Below are positions 17,356 through 26,157 of a stretch of DNA of 64,000 nt, piece by piece; the stretch's first letter is position 1; the number at the start of each line of letters is the position of its first letter. Origin of the DNA: Pedococcus aerophilus (GTDB taxonomy: Bacteria > Actinomycetota > Actinomycetes > Actinomycetales > Dermatophilaceae); the NCBI RefSeq assembly GCF_039532215.1, contig NZ_BAAARN010000001.1, forward strand, positions 1,907,942 to 1,971,941. The letters run 5' to 3'. The notes under the pieces are model-generated. The model was not told where the DNA came from and did not search any database. It worked only from the letters and a program-made list of their open reading frames with translations. The translations under genes and the position numbers were made by a program.

Positions 17356-17748
17356 ATGATCACGGTGGAGCTGGCGCGCAGCCTCGGCGAGGGTGGGGTG
17401 CTCTGGGAGCCCTCGCCCGGCGACCGGTTCACCATCGACCAGCCGAACGTCGTCGGCGAGGTGTTCTGGATCAGCCACCTCACGATCGACGTGCACACCT
17501 TCAAGGGCCAGCCACTGCTCGGGTTCAATGGCACGACCGAGTGGGCGCTCGACTCCGTCACCCTCGACACGGCCCTGTGGCTGCCTCGCGAGGACCAGCT
17601 GCGCGAGCTGCTCGGCGACCGGTTCGCCGGCCTGCGCCGCGACTCCGACACGTGGGTGGTCGAGGTGGGTGGGCCGGACGGTTCGGCGACGTTCACCGAC
17701 GCCGACCCCGAGTGCGCCTACGCGCAGGCGCTGCTCAGCATCGTCTGA
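17356..17748 (+). CDS. Conserved actinobacterial hypothetical protein
   Basis: 130-residue soluble protein. It begins MITVELARSLGEGGVLWEPSPGDRFTI and contains TTEWALDSVTLDTALWLPREDQLRELLGDRFAGL. Homologues that I recall in actinobacteria carry uncertain names such as pilus assembly CpaE-like; nothing in the sequence shows an ATPase or pilus motif, so I leave function open. It is convergent with the small membrane gene at the end of the flagellar operon, with 43 bases between. Confidence 0.65.
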   Translation: MITVELARSLGEGGVLWEPSPGDRFTIDQPNVVGEVFWISHLTIDVHTFKGQPLLGFNGTTEWALDSVTLDTALWLPREDQLRELLGDRFAGLRRDSDTWVVEVGGPDGSATFTDADPECAYAQALLSIV

Positions 17749-17791
17749 CCGAGGTCAGGACCGCCACCCAGCGACCGGGTATGCCGCGTGG

Positions 17792-18109
17792 TCAGCCCGC
17801 GGGCTGGACCGCCGGGGTGCCGATGGAGGTCGTGGTCTCGGTGACCTCGGGCTCCTCAGGAGACCGGTGCACCGGCTCACCGGTGCTCGGGCCACCGGCC
17901 GCAGGCATGGTGCCGATCACGACAGCGGTGCCGACCATGGCGAACAGCAGCGCGCAGCCGAACCGGATGAGCGCCTCGTTGACGGACAGGTTGCCTCGCA
18001 TCACGAGGAACGCCGCCGGGGCGAACAGCATCGCGCCGAGCAGGACGCTGGACTTGAACCGGCCGGAGCCGTTCGACGCGGCCGGTGCGGGGCGGGACTT
18101 CTTGGCCAT
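17792..18109 (-). CDS. Small two-helix membrane protein, last gene of flagellar operon
   Basis: 105 residues: a basic N-terminus, two hydrophobic segments (about 20-37 and 48-69), and an acidic/Thr-rich tail. It starts one base after the flhA stop, so it is very likely translated from the same mRNA. No family recognised; its position makes a flagella-related role possible but unproven. Confidence 0.65.
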   Translation of the reverse strand: MAKKSRPAPAASNGSGRFKSSVLLGAMLFAPAAFLVMRGNLSVNEALIRFGCALLFAMVGTAVVIGTMPAAGGPSTGEPVHRSPEEPEVTETTTSIGTPAVQPAG

Positions 18110-18110
18110 G

Positions 18111-20165
18111 TCAGGACACCACGCTCTCCACGACGTCGACGACCCCTGCCGTGGTCAGGCGCAGGTGGCCGCCGAGCTCTGAGTAGGCGAGCACCGCGAG
18201 CTGCGGTGCCCCGGGCTCGACGAGGCGGCGGACCGCTCGTCGCAACGGCTGGGCGCAGACGAGGACGGGCTGGACACCCGACTGCTCCGCCTGCTGCGAG
18301 ACGCGCACGGCCTCGGTGGCCAGGCGCTCGGCGAAGTACGGGTCGACGAGGAGCTGGACACCGTTCTCGCCGCCGCGCAGGGACTCGAGCAGCCGCTGCT
18401 CGAGGCGGGGCTCGAAGGTGAGGACGTGCAGCTCCCCGCCCACGGCGTGGGACGACGCGATGGCCGGGCCGAGCGCGAGTCGGGCAGCCTCGACGAGTCC
18501 GTCGGGGTCGGTGCTGACCCGGGCCCGCAGGGACAGCGCCTCGAAGATCCGGACCAGGTCACGGATGCCGACGCTCTCGGCGAGCAGTCCCTGGAGCGCG
18601 CGCTGGACCTCGCCGAGGGTGAGCGGCGTGGGCGTCATCTCTTCGACGACGGCAGGGTGCGTGGACCGGACCGCGTCGACGAGGAGCTTGACGTCCTCGC
18701 GACCGAGCAGCTCGTGGGCGTGCTGGCGCACCATCTCCGCGAGGTGCGTCGTCACGACCGACGAGCGGTCGACGACGGTGGCCTCCACGGCCTCGGCCCG
18801 GCCACGCTGGTGCACCGGCACCCACTTCGCCTCGAGGCCGAACACCGGCTCGCGCGTCGGGGTGCCCTCGAGCGCCGCCAGGTTGTCGCCGATGGCGAGC
18901 ACCATGCCGGCCGGGGCCTGGCCGCGCGCGATCTCGACGCCGTGCAGGCGGATGGCGTAGGTGTGCTGGGGCAGGTCGATGTTGTCGCGGGTGCGGACCA
19001 GCGGGATGACGATGCCGAGCTCGTGGGCGAGCTTGCGGCGCAACGCCTTGACCCGGTCGAGGAGGTCGCCGCCGGCGCTCGCGTCGACGAGGCCGATGAG
19101 GTCGTAGGCCAGCTCGAGCTCGAGCGGCTCGACGCGGATGTCGTGGGCGAGCACCTCCGGGCTGTCGGCGGACGGCCCGGGTGGCAGGGCGGCGGCCGCT
19201 GCGCGTTCGTCGGCGGCCTCCTTCTCCCCGGCCTTCGGCAGCTGCCGCGCGATGAGCAGGGCGGCACCACCGACGAGGAGGAAGGGCAGCTTGGGCAGGC
19301 CGGGGATGAGGGCCAGGGCGCCGACTGCCACACCCGCGAGCTGGATCGGCTGGCGCTGGGCGCCGAACTGCGCGACGAGGTCGCTGCCCATGTCCTGCGC
19401 GGTCGTCGCGCGGGTGACGATGAGGCCGGTCGACATCGACATGAGCAGAGCGGGGATCTGCGAGACCAGGCCGTCACCGACGGACAGGAGGCTGTAGGTG
19501 GCGACGGCGTCGCCGATCTCCTGGCCCTTCTGGACGACACCGATGATGAGGCCGCCGATGAGGTTCACGAGGGTGATGACGATGGCGGCGATCGCGTCGC
19601 CCTTGACGAACTTTGAGGCACCGTCCATCGCACCGTAGAAGTCCGCCTCCGCGGAGACGTCCGCGCGGCGGCGACGGGCCTCGTCCTCGTCGATGAGTCC
19701 CGAGTTGAGGTCGGCGTCGATGGCCATCTGCTTGCCGGGCATGGCGTCGAGGGTGAAGCGGGCTCCGACCTCGGCCACGCGCCCGGCGCCGTTGGTGATG
19801 ACGACGAACTGGATCACCACGAGGATGATGAAGATGACGAGGCCGACGACGATCGAGCCGCCGACGACGAAGTGGCCGAAGGCGTCGATGACCTTGCCGG
19901 CGAACCCGTCGAGCAGGACCAGGCGGGTGGCGCTGACGTTGAGGGCCAGCCGGAACAACGTGCCGATCAGCAGCAGCGACGGGAAGACCGCGAAGTCCAG
20001 CGGTCGCTTGACGTTGAGGGCCACGAGCAGGATGAGCACCGAGAACGTCAGGTTGATCGCGAGCAGCATGTCGAGGACGACGCTCGGGAGCGGGATGACC
20101 ATCATCACGACGATGGCGACGATGCCCGCGGGGATGCCGATCTTGCCGATCCGGTTGTTCTTCAT
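18111..20165 (-). CDS. flhA: Flagellar export gate protein FlhA
   Basis: 684 residues, the normal FlhA length. About eight transmembrane helices fill residues 1-320, with the conserved cytoplasmic FHIPEP-type loop (GAGRVAEVGARFTLDAMPGKQMAIDADLNSGLIDEDEARRRR). The large cytoplasmic domain (about 345-684) binds export chaperone-substrate complexes. FlhA forms the nonameric ring of the flagellar type III secretion gate with FlhB, FliP, FliQ and FliR. It follows flhB by 53 bases. Confidence 0.97.
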   Translation of the reverse strand: MKNNRIGKIGIPAGIVAIVVMMVIPLPSVVLDMLLAINLTFSVLILLVALNVKRPLDFAVFPSLLLIGTLFRLALNVSATRLVLLDGFAGKVIDAFGHFVVGGSIVVGLVIFIILVVIQFVVITNGAGRVAEVGARFTLDAMPGKQMAIDADLNSGLIDEDEARRRRADVSAEADFYGAMDGASKFVKGDAIAAIVITLVNLIGGLIIGVVQKGQEIGDAVATYSLLSVGDGLVSQIPALLMSMSTGLIVTRATTAQDMGSDLVAQFGAQRQPIQLAGVAVGALALIPGLPKLPFLLVGGAALLIARQLPKAGEKEAADERAAAAALPPGPSADSPEVLAHDIRVEPLELELAYDLIGLVDASAGGDLLDRVKALRRKLAHELGIVIPLVRTRDNIDLPQHTYAIRLHGVEIARGQAPAGMVLAIGDNLAALEGTPTREPVFGLEAKWVPVHQRGRAEAVEATVVDRSSVVTTHLAEMVRQHAHELLGREDVKLLVDAVRSTHPAVVEEMTPTPLTLGEVQRALQGLLAESVGIRDLVRIFEALSLRARVSTDPDGLVEAARLALGPAIASSHAVGGELHVLTFEPRLEQRLLESLRGGENGVQLLVDPYFAERLATEAVRVSQQAEQSGVQPVLVCAQPLRRAVRRLVEPGAPQLAVLAYSELGGHLRLTTAGVVDVVESVVS

Positions 20166-20218
20166 CGGACCTCGGCGTGCGCGGGGGGAAGGACGACAGC
20201 TGCTGTCATGGCAGGCTC

Positions 20219-21361
20219 CTATCGGCCGATCTCGCGGGCACCTGAGGTTTCGACCACAGGCGTGGGGGCCGGGCGGGCGGCACCGGGGTTGCGGTGGAAG
20301 CCGCTCGCCGCACCCCGCTGGCGCAGGCCCATGACGAACACGAAGACCCCGGCCACGGCGTCATACAGGTCGGCGGGGATCTCCTGCCCGATGGTGCAGC
20401 TGCGGTAGAGCATCCGCGCGAGCGGCACGTCCTCCACCAAGGGCAGCCGCAGGGCCGAGGCCTCCTCGCGGATCTTGGCCGCGGCGAGCCCGGCACCCTT
20501 GGCGACGACGCGGGGCGCACCCAGCCCGGGCTTGTAGGCCAGGGCGACGGCGACGTGGGTCGGGTTGACCAGCACCAGGTCGGCCGACGACAGGTCGGAC
20601 ATCATGCGGTTGCGGCTCATCTCGCGCTGCTTGCCGCGGATCAGGCCCTTCTGGAGGGGGTCGCCCTCGGAGGACTTGTTCTCCCGCTTGATGTCCTCGA
20701 GGCTCATCTTGAGGGAGTTGCCGATGCGCCGGCGCTCCATGACGTAGTCGGCCGCGGCGAGCACCAGGCCGACGGCGGCGATCACCCGCAGGATGCTGAT
20801 GGCCGCGTCGGCCGCCGCCCCGACCGAGGCGCCGAGGGACCACTGGCCGCTGGTCGCGATCTGCTCGGTGATGGTCTTGACCGCGTGGTAGCCGATCCAG
20901 CCGAACACCACGAACTTGAGCAGCGTCTTGACCAGCTGCCAGGCCGCGTGGACACCCACGAGGTTCTTCAGGCCCTTGCCGGGGTTGAGGGTCTCGAACT
21001 TCGGCTTGAACTTCTTGGCGTAGACACGCAGCCCGCCCTGGGCGGCGTTGCTCACGATGGCCGCGACGACCATCGCCCCCATGAGCGGACCGAGCAGGAG
21101 CAGGCTGTGGATCCCGGCGGAGCGCATGACCTGCATGGCGATGTCGGGGTCGGGCTCGACGATGACCCGCTGGAGGTCGCCGAGCAGGTCGCGGAAGAGG
21201 TCGGCCAGGCCACGGACCAGCGGCGGCACGAGGACCGAGGCGATGAGGACGGCGACCCACGCGCTGAGCTCGGCGGTGCGCGGGATCTGGCCGTCCTTCT
21301 TGGCCTCCTGCTGCTTCTGCGGAGTCGGCTTCTCGGTCTTCGACGCCTTGTCACCGCTCAT
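20219..21361 (-). CDS. flhB: Flagellar export switch protein FlhB
   Basis: 380 residues. Four hydrophobic regions form the membrane domain, and the cytoplasmic domain contains the autocleavage motif NPTH at residues 266-269, which switches export from rod/hook to filament substrates. The N-terminus has the typical KTEKPTPQKQQEAKKDGQIPRT segment. The start at 21361 overlaps the fliR stop as ATGA. The C-terminal tail is longer than in many FlhB and Pro-rich, as often seen in actinobacteria. Confidence 0.97.
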   Translation of the reverse strand: MSGDKASKTEKPTPQKQQEAKKDGQIPRTAELSAWVAVLIASVLVPPLVRGLADLFRDLLGDLQRVIVEPDPDIAMQVMRSAGIHSLLLLGPLMGAMVVAAIVSNAAQGGLRVYAKKFKPKFETLNPGKGLKNLVGVHAAWQLVKTLLKFVVFGWIGYHAVKTITEQIATSGQWSLGASVGAAADAAISILRVIAAVGLVLAAADYVMERRRIGNSLKMSLEDIKRENKSSEGDPLQKGLIRGKQREMSRNRMMSDLSSADLVLVNPTHVAVALAYKPGLGAPRVVAKGAGLAAAKIREEASALRLPLVEDVPLARMLYRSCTIGQEIPADLYDAVAGVFVFVMGLRQRGAASGFHRNPGAARPAPTPVVETSGAREIGR

Positions 21362-22131
21362 GAGCGCGTCCCCATCATCTGGGCCACCGACACCATGTCG
21401 CGGGTCGCCTGGTCGAGGAGGCGGCTCACGGCACCCGGGAGCAGCGAGAACGTCACCCCGGCCAGCGAGATGGCGAGCAGGATCTTCACGGGGAAGCTCA
21501 TGGCGAAGATGTTGAGCGTCGGCACGGCCCGGCTGATCAGGCCCAGGGCCAGCTCGGACAGGAAGAGCACGACGAGCACCGGCGCCGCGATCTGCAGCGC
21601 GCCGGCGAGGAAACGGCCGAGGTCGTCGGTCACCAGACGGGCCAGGTCGCCGATGGCGAGGGGCCGCAGCGGGACCGTCTCGAACGTCATCATCAGGCCG
21701 CGCACGAGGATCAGGTGGCCGTTGGCCGCGAACAGCAGCGTGATCGCAAGCAGCTGCTGGATGCGTCCGAACATGCTGCTCGACACGTTGGAGAGCGGGT
21801 CGTAGAGGCTCGCGAGGGTGAAGCCGCTCGCGAGGTCGAGGAGCTCGCCGGCGGCCTGGACGACCGCGACGGCGATCTGCACGACGAACCCCATCGTGGC
21901 GCCGACGGCGACCTGCCACAGGGTGGCCCCGAGGAGCGAGGGCAGGTCGAGCTTCGGCGGGCTGCCGAGGTTGGGCAGGATGCAGAGGGCGAGCGCGAAC
22001 GCGAGGGCGGCCTTGATGCGCGCCGGGACGGACCGGCTGCTGAACGGCGGGGCGATGGCGAAGAAGGCCGACATGCGGACCGTGGCGAGGAGCAGCACCA
22101 CCAGGGTGTCCGCCGACAGCGAGGCGCGCAT
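21358..22131 (-). CDS. fliR: Flagellar export gate protein FliR
   Basis: 257 residues, six hydrophobic helices, with FliR-like segments (VLLLATVRMSAFFAIAPPFSSRSVPARIKAALAFAL, and GELLDLASGFTLASLYDP). It is a component of the FliPQR export pore. The start codon shares one base with the fliQ stop, and the end overlaps flhB by four bases, so fliP-Q-R-flhB are tightly coupled. Confidence 0.95.
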   Translation of the reverse strand: MRASLSADTLVVLLLATVRMSAFFAIAPPFSSRSVPARIKAALAFALALCILPNLGSPPKLDLPSLLGATLWQVAVGATMGFVVQIAVAVVQAAGELLDLASGFTLASLYDPLSNVSSSMFGRIQQLLAITLLFAANGHLILVRGLMMTFETVPLRPLAIGDLARLVTDDLGRFLAGALQIAAPVLVVLFLSELALGLISRAVPTLNIFAMSFPVKILLAISLAGVTFSLLPGAVSRLLDQATRDMVSVAQMMGTRS

Positions 22132-22400
22132 CAGCTCAGCAGCTGCGGCAGCATCGTGAACATCGCCTTGGTGAACGCCACCGTCTCCTGGAGCATCCAG
22201 TGACCCGAGACGAGCAGGACCACGGCGACGCCGAGGAGCTTGGGGACGAAGCTGAGGGTGACCTCCTGGACCTGGGTGACGGCCTGGAGCAGCGAGATGG
22301 CGAAGCCGATGCCGAGCGCCACCAGCAGCACGGGCATGGAGAGCTTCGCCGCCAGGATCATGGCCTGGAGGCCGATGTGCACCACGTCGGAGTCGGTCAT
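22131..22400 (-). CDS. fliQ: Flagellar export gate protein FliQ
   Basis: 89 residues with two transmembrane helices in the standard FliQ pattern (MPVLLVALGIGFAISLLQAVTQVQEVTLSFVPKLLGVAVVLLVSG). Length and position between fliP and fliR fit exactly. The start is ATG at 22400, 11 bases after the fliP stop. Confidence 0.96.
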   Translation of the reverse strand: MTDSDVVHIGLQAMILAAKLSMPVLLVALGIGFAISLLQAVTQVQEVTLSFVPKLLGVAVVLLVSGHWMLQETVAFTKAMFTMLPQLLS

Positions 22401-22411
22401 CGTCGTCCCCC

Positions 22412-23335
22412 TCAGTGGTAGCTCTGCACGAGGGCGGTCGCGATGAGGCTCCAGCCGTCGACCATGACGAAGAGCAGCAGCTTGAACGGCAACGAGATGA
22501 GGGCAGGCGGCAGCATCATCATGCCCATCGACATGAGCACCGAGCTCACGACCACGTCGATGACGAGGAAGGGGATGAAGACGACGAACCCGATGATGAA
22601 GGCCGACTTGAGCTCGGACAGGACGAAGGCCGGGATGAGTGTCGTGAGCTCGACGTCGTCCGGGGTGGCCGGGGCCGCCTGGTCGCTGAGCTTGACCATC
22701 GTCGCCAGCTCGGCCGGGCGGGTCTGCTTCATCATGAACTCGCGCAGCGGCTTCACGCCGGCGTCGAAGGCCTGGGTCTGGGTGATCTCGCCCTTGAGGT
22801 AGGGCTGGACGCCGGAGTCGTTCATCTGCGACAGGACCGGCGACATGATGAACAGGCTGAGGAACAGCGCCAGCCCCGCGAGGACCTGATTCGGCGGGAT
22901 CGTGGTGGTGCCCAACGCGTTCCGCGTCAGCGACAGCACGACGATGATCTTGGTGAAGGACGTGCAGAGCACGAGGAGCGCGGGGGCGACCGACAGCACC
23001 GTGAGCAACAGGATGATGCTGATCGTCTGGCTGGGCTTGCCCAGGCTCGGGTCGACCTCGACGGAGACGCCGCCGGCCCCGGTGGTCGGGGTGGCGGTGG
23101 GGGTCGGCTGCGGGGTGACGACGGCGGGGACGGCGAACGAGGTCGACGTGACCCCCGTGACGGCGACCGAGGACGTCACCGAGGACGTCACCGATGACGT
23201 CACCGAGGACGTCACCGGGGTGGCGGCCTGCGCACCGGAGCCCGCGAGCGCGACGGCGGCCAGCGTCAGCAGGACGACGGCGAGGACGCGCCGCGTCCAC
23301 CGGAGGAGCGCGGGAGCCGTGAGGGCCTCAGCCAC
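22412..23335 (-). CDS. fliP: Flagellar export gate protein FliP, with long repetitive N-terminus
   Basis: 307 residues. The FliP core (about 95-307) includes TSFTKIIVVLSLTRNALGTTTIPPNQVLAGLALFLSLFIMSP and the final FKLLLFVMVDGWSLI. The N-terminal extension has a signal peptide-like helix (to GSGAQA), four V-T-S-S repeats coded by a 12-base tandem repeat, and a Pro/Thr linker. I place the start at the GTG at 23335, overlapping the fliO stop by eight bases. FliP normally has a cleaved signal in some species, so the extension may be processed. Confidence 0.93.
   Translation of the reverse strand: MAEALTAPALLRWTRRVLAVVLLTLAAVALAGSGAQAATPVTSSVTSSVTSSVTSSVAVTGVTSTSFAVPAVVTPQPTPTATPTTGAGGVSVEVDPSLGKPSQTISIILLLTVLSVAPALLVLCTSFTKIIVVLSLTRNALGTTTIPPNQVLAGLALFLSLFIMSPVLSQMNDSGVQPYLKGEITQTQAFDAGVKPLREFMMKQTRPAELATMVKLSDQAAPATPDDVELTTLIPAFVLSELKSAFIIGFVVFIPFLVIDVVVSSVLMSMGMMMLPPALISLPFKLLLFVMVDGWSLIATALVQSYH
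23169..23216. repeat. 12-base tandem repeat in fliP
   Basis: Four tandem copies of GAGGACGTCACC (the third has GAT for GAG), encoding V-T-S-S repeats in the N-terminal extension of FliP. In-frame, so length changes would add or remove four residues without a frameshift. Confidence 0.9.
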
Positions 23336-24149
23336 GGCGGCTTCGGCCGGTCGCGGACAGGACCACGGCAGCGGCGTTCCAGGGCCACCCGGTGGGGGCG
23401 GCGGCCGCGCGACGGGCGGAGCGGGAGTCGGTCGGGGGGACGATCGTGCGGGACTGGCGCGGCTGGCGGGACTGGAGGCCAGGGAGAGAAGGGAGACCCT
23501 GGCGGCTCTGACGACCCTGGCGGGCCTGACGGGTGGCCGCAGCGGCACGGGCGGCCCGCGCGGAGCTGCGCGTCGCCATACCGGCCTCGATGAGGGCGCG
23601 ACCCTCGGCCTCGGCCCACGTGGTGGACCGGACCGCGGGCGGGGCGACGGACGCTGAGACCGCCGCGGGCAGGGCGGTGAGGGACGGGGACGCCACCGTG
23701 GCCCCGGTGGCCTCGGTGGCCGACGGGGCGAAGGCAGCAGAGGCCGGCACCCCAGCGGTGGGCACGGCGGCAGGCACGGCGGTGGGCACGCCGGTGGGCA
23801 CGTCCGCGGGCACCGCTGCCCCGGGCTGCGGAGCGATGGAGGGCACGACGGACAGCGGGGTCGAGGGGCGGACGAGGTCCTCCTCGCCGAGCTCACCGAG
23901 GACGGAGACCCCGCGCTCGGTGACCCCGAGGACCATCACCTGCGAGCCGACCTTGACGACCTGGAGGGTGGAGTTCTTGCCCAGGGAGCGCCGGGTGAGC
24001 ACCTCGACGTCCACGGCGGAGCGACCCGGGCGGCCCGAGCCGATGCCGCGCTTGGAGGCCCAGCGGGCGAGGGCGACGAGCAGCACCAGGACGACGGCGA
24101 GTGAGACGAGCAGGCGGATGACCGCCAGCACGACCGACCCATCGGTCAT
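23328..24149 (-). CDS. fliO: Flagellar protein FliO with long Ala/Pro-rich tail
   Basis: 273 residues. One transmembrane helix (about 8-28) precedes the FliO domain (DVEVLTRRSLGKNSTLQVVKVGSQVMVLGVTERGVSVLGEL, about 47-90). The remaining 180 residues are low-complexity with VPTGVPTAVPAAVPT-type repeats and an Arg-rich segment, far longer than the typical FliO. FliO helps assemble the FliP ring. It overlaps fliN by four bases and fliP by eight. Confidence 0.9.
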   Translation of the reverse strand: MTDGSVVLAVIRLLVSLAVVLVLLVALARWASKRGIGSGRPGRSAVDVEVLTRRSLGKNSTLQVVKVGSQVMVLGVTERGVSVLGELGEEDLVRPSTPLSVVPSIAPQPGAAVPADVPTGVPTAVPAAVPTAGVPASAAFAPSATEATGATVASPSLTALPAAVSASVAPPAVRSTTWAEAEGRALIEAGMATRSSARAARAAAATRQARQGRQSRQGLPSLPGLQSRQPRQSRTIVPPTDSRSARRAAAAPTGWPWNAAAVVLSATGRSRRG

Positions 24150-24541
24150 GCGCGCGCCCGGCCGTCCGCCTCGGCGGTGACGACCTCGGTGATGCGCACG
24201 GCGAACTCCTCGTCCACGACGACGACCTCACCGCGCGCCATCAGCGTGCCGTTGACGAGGACGTCGACCGGGCCGCCGGCGGCGCGGTCGAGCTCGAGGA
24301 CGACACCGGGGGCGAGGGAGAGGACCTCCTGGACCTTCATCCGGGTGCGGCCGAGCTCGACGCTGATCCCCATCTCGACGTCCCGCAGCAGGTGCAGGCG
24401 GCGCGGGTCCACGTCGGCGAAGGGCGAACCGCCCACGAGCGGCTGGAACGCCGCCGCCGGAGCCGTGGCGTCGTCGACCGGGGTGTCGGCGACCGCCGCG
24501 TAGGAGGCGTCCTCGACGGGGGTCTCGGGGTACGACGTCAT
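24146..24541 (-). CDS. fliN: Flagellar motor switch protein FliN
   Basis: 131 residues: about 48 acidic/Ala-rich residues, then a C-terminal SpoA domain (LLRDVEMGISVELGRTRMKVQEVLSLAPGVVLELDRAAGGPVDVLVNGTLMARGEVVVVDEEFAVRITEVV). FliN forms the lower C-ring with FliM. It starts 29 bases after fliM and overlaps fliO by four bases. Confidence 0.95.
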   Translation of the reverse strand: MTSYPETPVEDASYAAVADTPVDDATAPAAAFQPLVGGSPFADVDPRRLHLLRDVEMGISVELGRTRMKVQEVLSLAPGVVLELDRAAGGPVDVLVNGTLMARGEVVVVDEEFAVRITEVVTAEADGRARA

Positions 24542-24570
24542 GGGATGTCCTTCGGTGGGGGCGGGGTGGT

Positions 24571-25443
24571 TCACGGGGTGACGATCTGGGCGGCGAGCCG
24601 CTTGCCGTGGCTGCCGGGGGTGGCCGAGGCGACGGTGACGCCGTCGGCGGCGACGAGGAGGGGCTCGGTGACGGGGTGGCGCAGCGGGACCACGTCGCCC
24701 ACGGCGAGGGAGAAGACCTCCGCCGACGTCAGCGTGACCTCGCGGAAGGAGACGGTCACGTCGATCTCGACCTGCTGGAGGCGCTGCTCGACGGTGCGGG
24801 CGGCTGCGGCGACCCGGCTGTCGGCGGCCGCCTCGGCGGAGGCCTGGTCGACAGAGGCGAGGATCGGCTTCAGCGTGGCCAGCGACATGCACAGGGTGGC
24901 CGTCGCGGCCTGGTCGCCGATGCGGACCTCGACCTCGGTGGCGACCACGGGGTCGGCGGGCGCGGCGATCTGGAGGAACTGGGTGTTGGACTCGAGGGAG
25001 TCGAGGTCCGCACGGACCGACGCGAGCGTCTCGAACGCATACGTCAGCTCACCGGCCACCCGCTGCACGAGGTCACGCACGAGCGTCGTCTCGATGTCGC
25101 TGAGCGCACGGATCGGCTGGACCCGGCCACCGGCGCCGCCGAGCAGGCGGTCGATGACGCTCATGACCACGCCCATGGGCAGCTGGAAGAGCGCGGAGCC
25201 GGGCTGGCTCTCGAAGGTGAGCACGGCCAGCAGGCTTGGGTTGGGCACGGTGCGGATGTACTCGTCGTACGTCACCTGGCGCACGGAGACGACGCGGGCG
25301 AAGACGACGGTCCGCAGGGTCGTCGAGAGCACCGTCGACAGCTGACGGGCGAAGGTCTCGTTCGCGACCTGCAGGGCCCGTACCCGCTCACGACTGAGCC
25401 GGCCCGGACTGCGGAAGTCGTAGGACAACGGCTCGGCACTCAC
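24571..25443 (-). CDS. fliM: Flagellar motor switch protein FliM, short N-terminus
   Basis: 290 residues from the GTG at 25443. The middle domain (GRLSRERVRALQVANETFARQLSTVLSTTLR through LTFESQPGSALFQLPMGVVMSVIDRLLGG) and a C-terminal SpoA domain identify FliM, the rotor component between FliG and FliN. I chose this start because a promoter-like TCAG-N15-GCCGAT ends seven bases upstream, implying a leaderless mRNA; there is no ribosome site. The open frame continues upstream to 25578 in low-complexity sequence. Neither version has the LSQ-x-EIDALL peptide that binds phospho-CheY in many species. Confidence 0.88.
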   Translation of the reverse strand: MSAEPLSYDFRSPGRLSRERVRALQVANETFARQLSTVLSTTLRTVVFARVVSVRQVTYDEYIRTVPNPSLLAVLTFESQPGSALFQLPMGVVMSVIDRLLGGAGGRVQPIRALSDIETTLVRDLVQRVAGELTYAFETLASVRADLDSLESNTQFLQIAAPADPVVATEVEVRIGDQAATATLCMSLATLKPILASVDQASAEAAADSRVAAAARTVEQRLQQVEIDVTVSFREVTLTSAEVFSLAVGDVVPLRHPVTEPLLVAADGVTVASATPGSHGKRLAAQIVTP

Positions 25444-25450
25444 GAGCCAC

Positions 25451-25478
25451 AGATCGGCATGCCGGGACCCCACCTGAG
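25451..25478 (-). promoter_or_regulatory. Sigma-28-like promoter of fliM
   Basis: On the minus strand CTCAGG (25478-25473) and GCCGATCT (25458-25451) are separated so that TCAG-N15-GCCGAT has the canonical sigma-28 spacing. Seven bases (GTGGCTC) then lead directly to the fliM GTG, so the transcript likely begins at the start codon. Confidence 0.75.
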
Positions 25479-25612
25479 GCTTTGTCCGGATACCAGCCGA
25501 ACGGACGACCCCACGCGGGTGCGGTGGAGCGTCCCGCCCCGGCCGGGGACCGCTACCGCGGTCGGGCCGGGTGACCACCGCCGTCGGGTGCGGCGGTGCG
25601 GGTGGAGCTGTA

Positions 25613-25661
25613 CGGGTGGGGGCGCGCGAGCGGGGGGATGGACCTCGCGCGTCCCCACCCG
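25613..25661 (-). terminator. Strong hairpin between fliL and fliM
   Basis: An 18-base stem with one mismatch (arms 25613-25630 and 25644-25661, 13-base loop), all G/C-rich, begins 27 bases after the fliL stop. There is no T-run. It stands in one of only two long gaps in the basal-body operon and directly precedes the fliM promoter, so termination, attenuation or mRNA 3' end protection are the likely roles. Confidence 0.7.
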
Positions 25662-25688
25662 GGTCGGTGGGTGACCGGCGTCAGCGGG

Positions 25689-26156
25689 TCACTGCATGAC
25701 GAACTCGGTGAGGTACACCTTGAGGACCTCGCCCTCGTAGCGGTGCTTGACCTCGGTGTCGAGCGCCTTGCGGGCGGCTTCGCGGCCCTTGGGGGCCAGG
25801 AGCTGGGCGTAGGTGCGCTGGCCGAAGATGCCGATCGCGGCGTCACGGGCCTTGGCGCCGTTGAACTCCTCGCCGCCGTGCCCCCCGGCGCTCGCCTCCT
25901 CGGTGAGCTGCAGGGACAGCCCGACCTTGAGGAAGCGGCCGTCGGAGAGGTTCAGCGTGAGCGGCTCGAGGTCGACGACGGACCCGGGCACCGGCTCGTG
26001 GGCCTCGGCCTCCCCCGACGGCTTCAGGAAGAAGAACCAGCCGGCGCCGGCCACGACGAGGACGGCCACGACGATCATGATCAAGGGCTTCTTGCCCTTG
26101 CCCTTGGGCTCGGGGGCGGCGGCCACGGGGGCCGGCGCGGTGGCGGTGGCGGACAT
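25689..26156 (-). CDS. fliL: Flagellar basal-body-associated protein FliL
   Basis: 155 residues: a short cytoplasmic start, one transmembrane helix (about 25-46, PLIMIVVAVLVVAGAGWFFFL), and a periplasm-facing FliL domain (VDLEPLTLNLSDGRFLKVGLSLQLTEEA, ending KVYLTEFVMQ). FliL supports stator function. It starts one base after the motB stop, so it belongs to the flbD-motA-motB-fliL module. Confidence 0.95.
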   Translation of the reverse strand: MSATATAPAPVAAAPEPKGKGKKPLIMIVVAVLVVAGAGWFFFLKPSGEAEAHEPVPGSVVDLEPLTLNLSDGRFLKVGLSLQLTEEASAGGHGGEEFNGAKARDAAIGIFGQRTYAQLLAPKGREAARKALDTEVKHRYEGEVLKVYLTEFVMQ

Positions 26157-26157
26157 G

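Noticed and set aside
25444-25578. Upstream extension of FliM
   Set aside because: The stretch is Arg/Pro/Gly-rich, overlaps the sigma-28-like promoter and has no FliM similarity.
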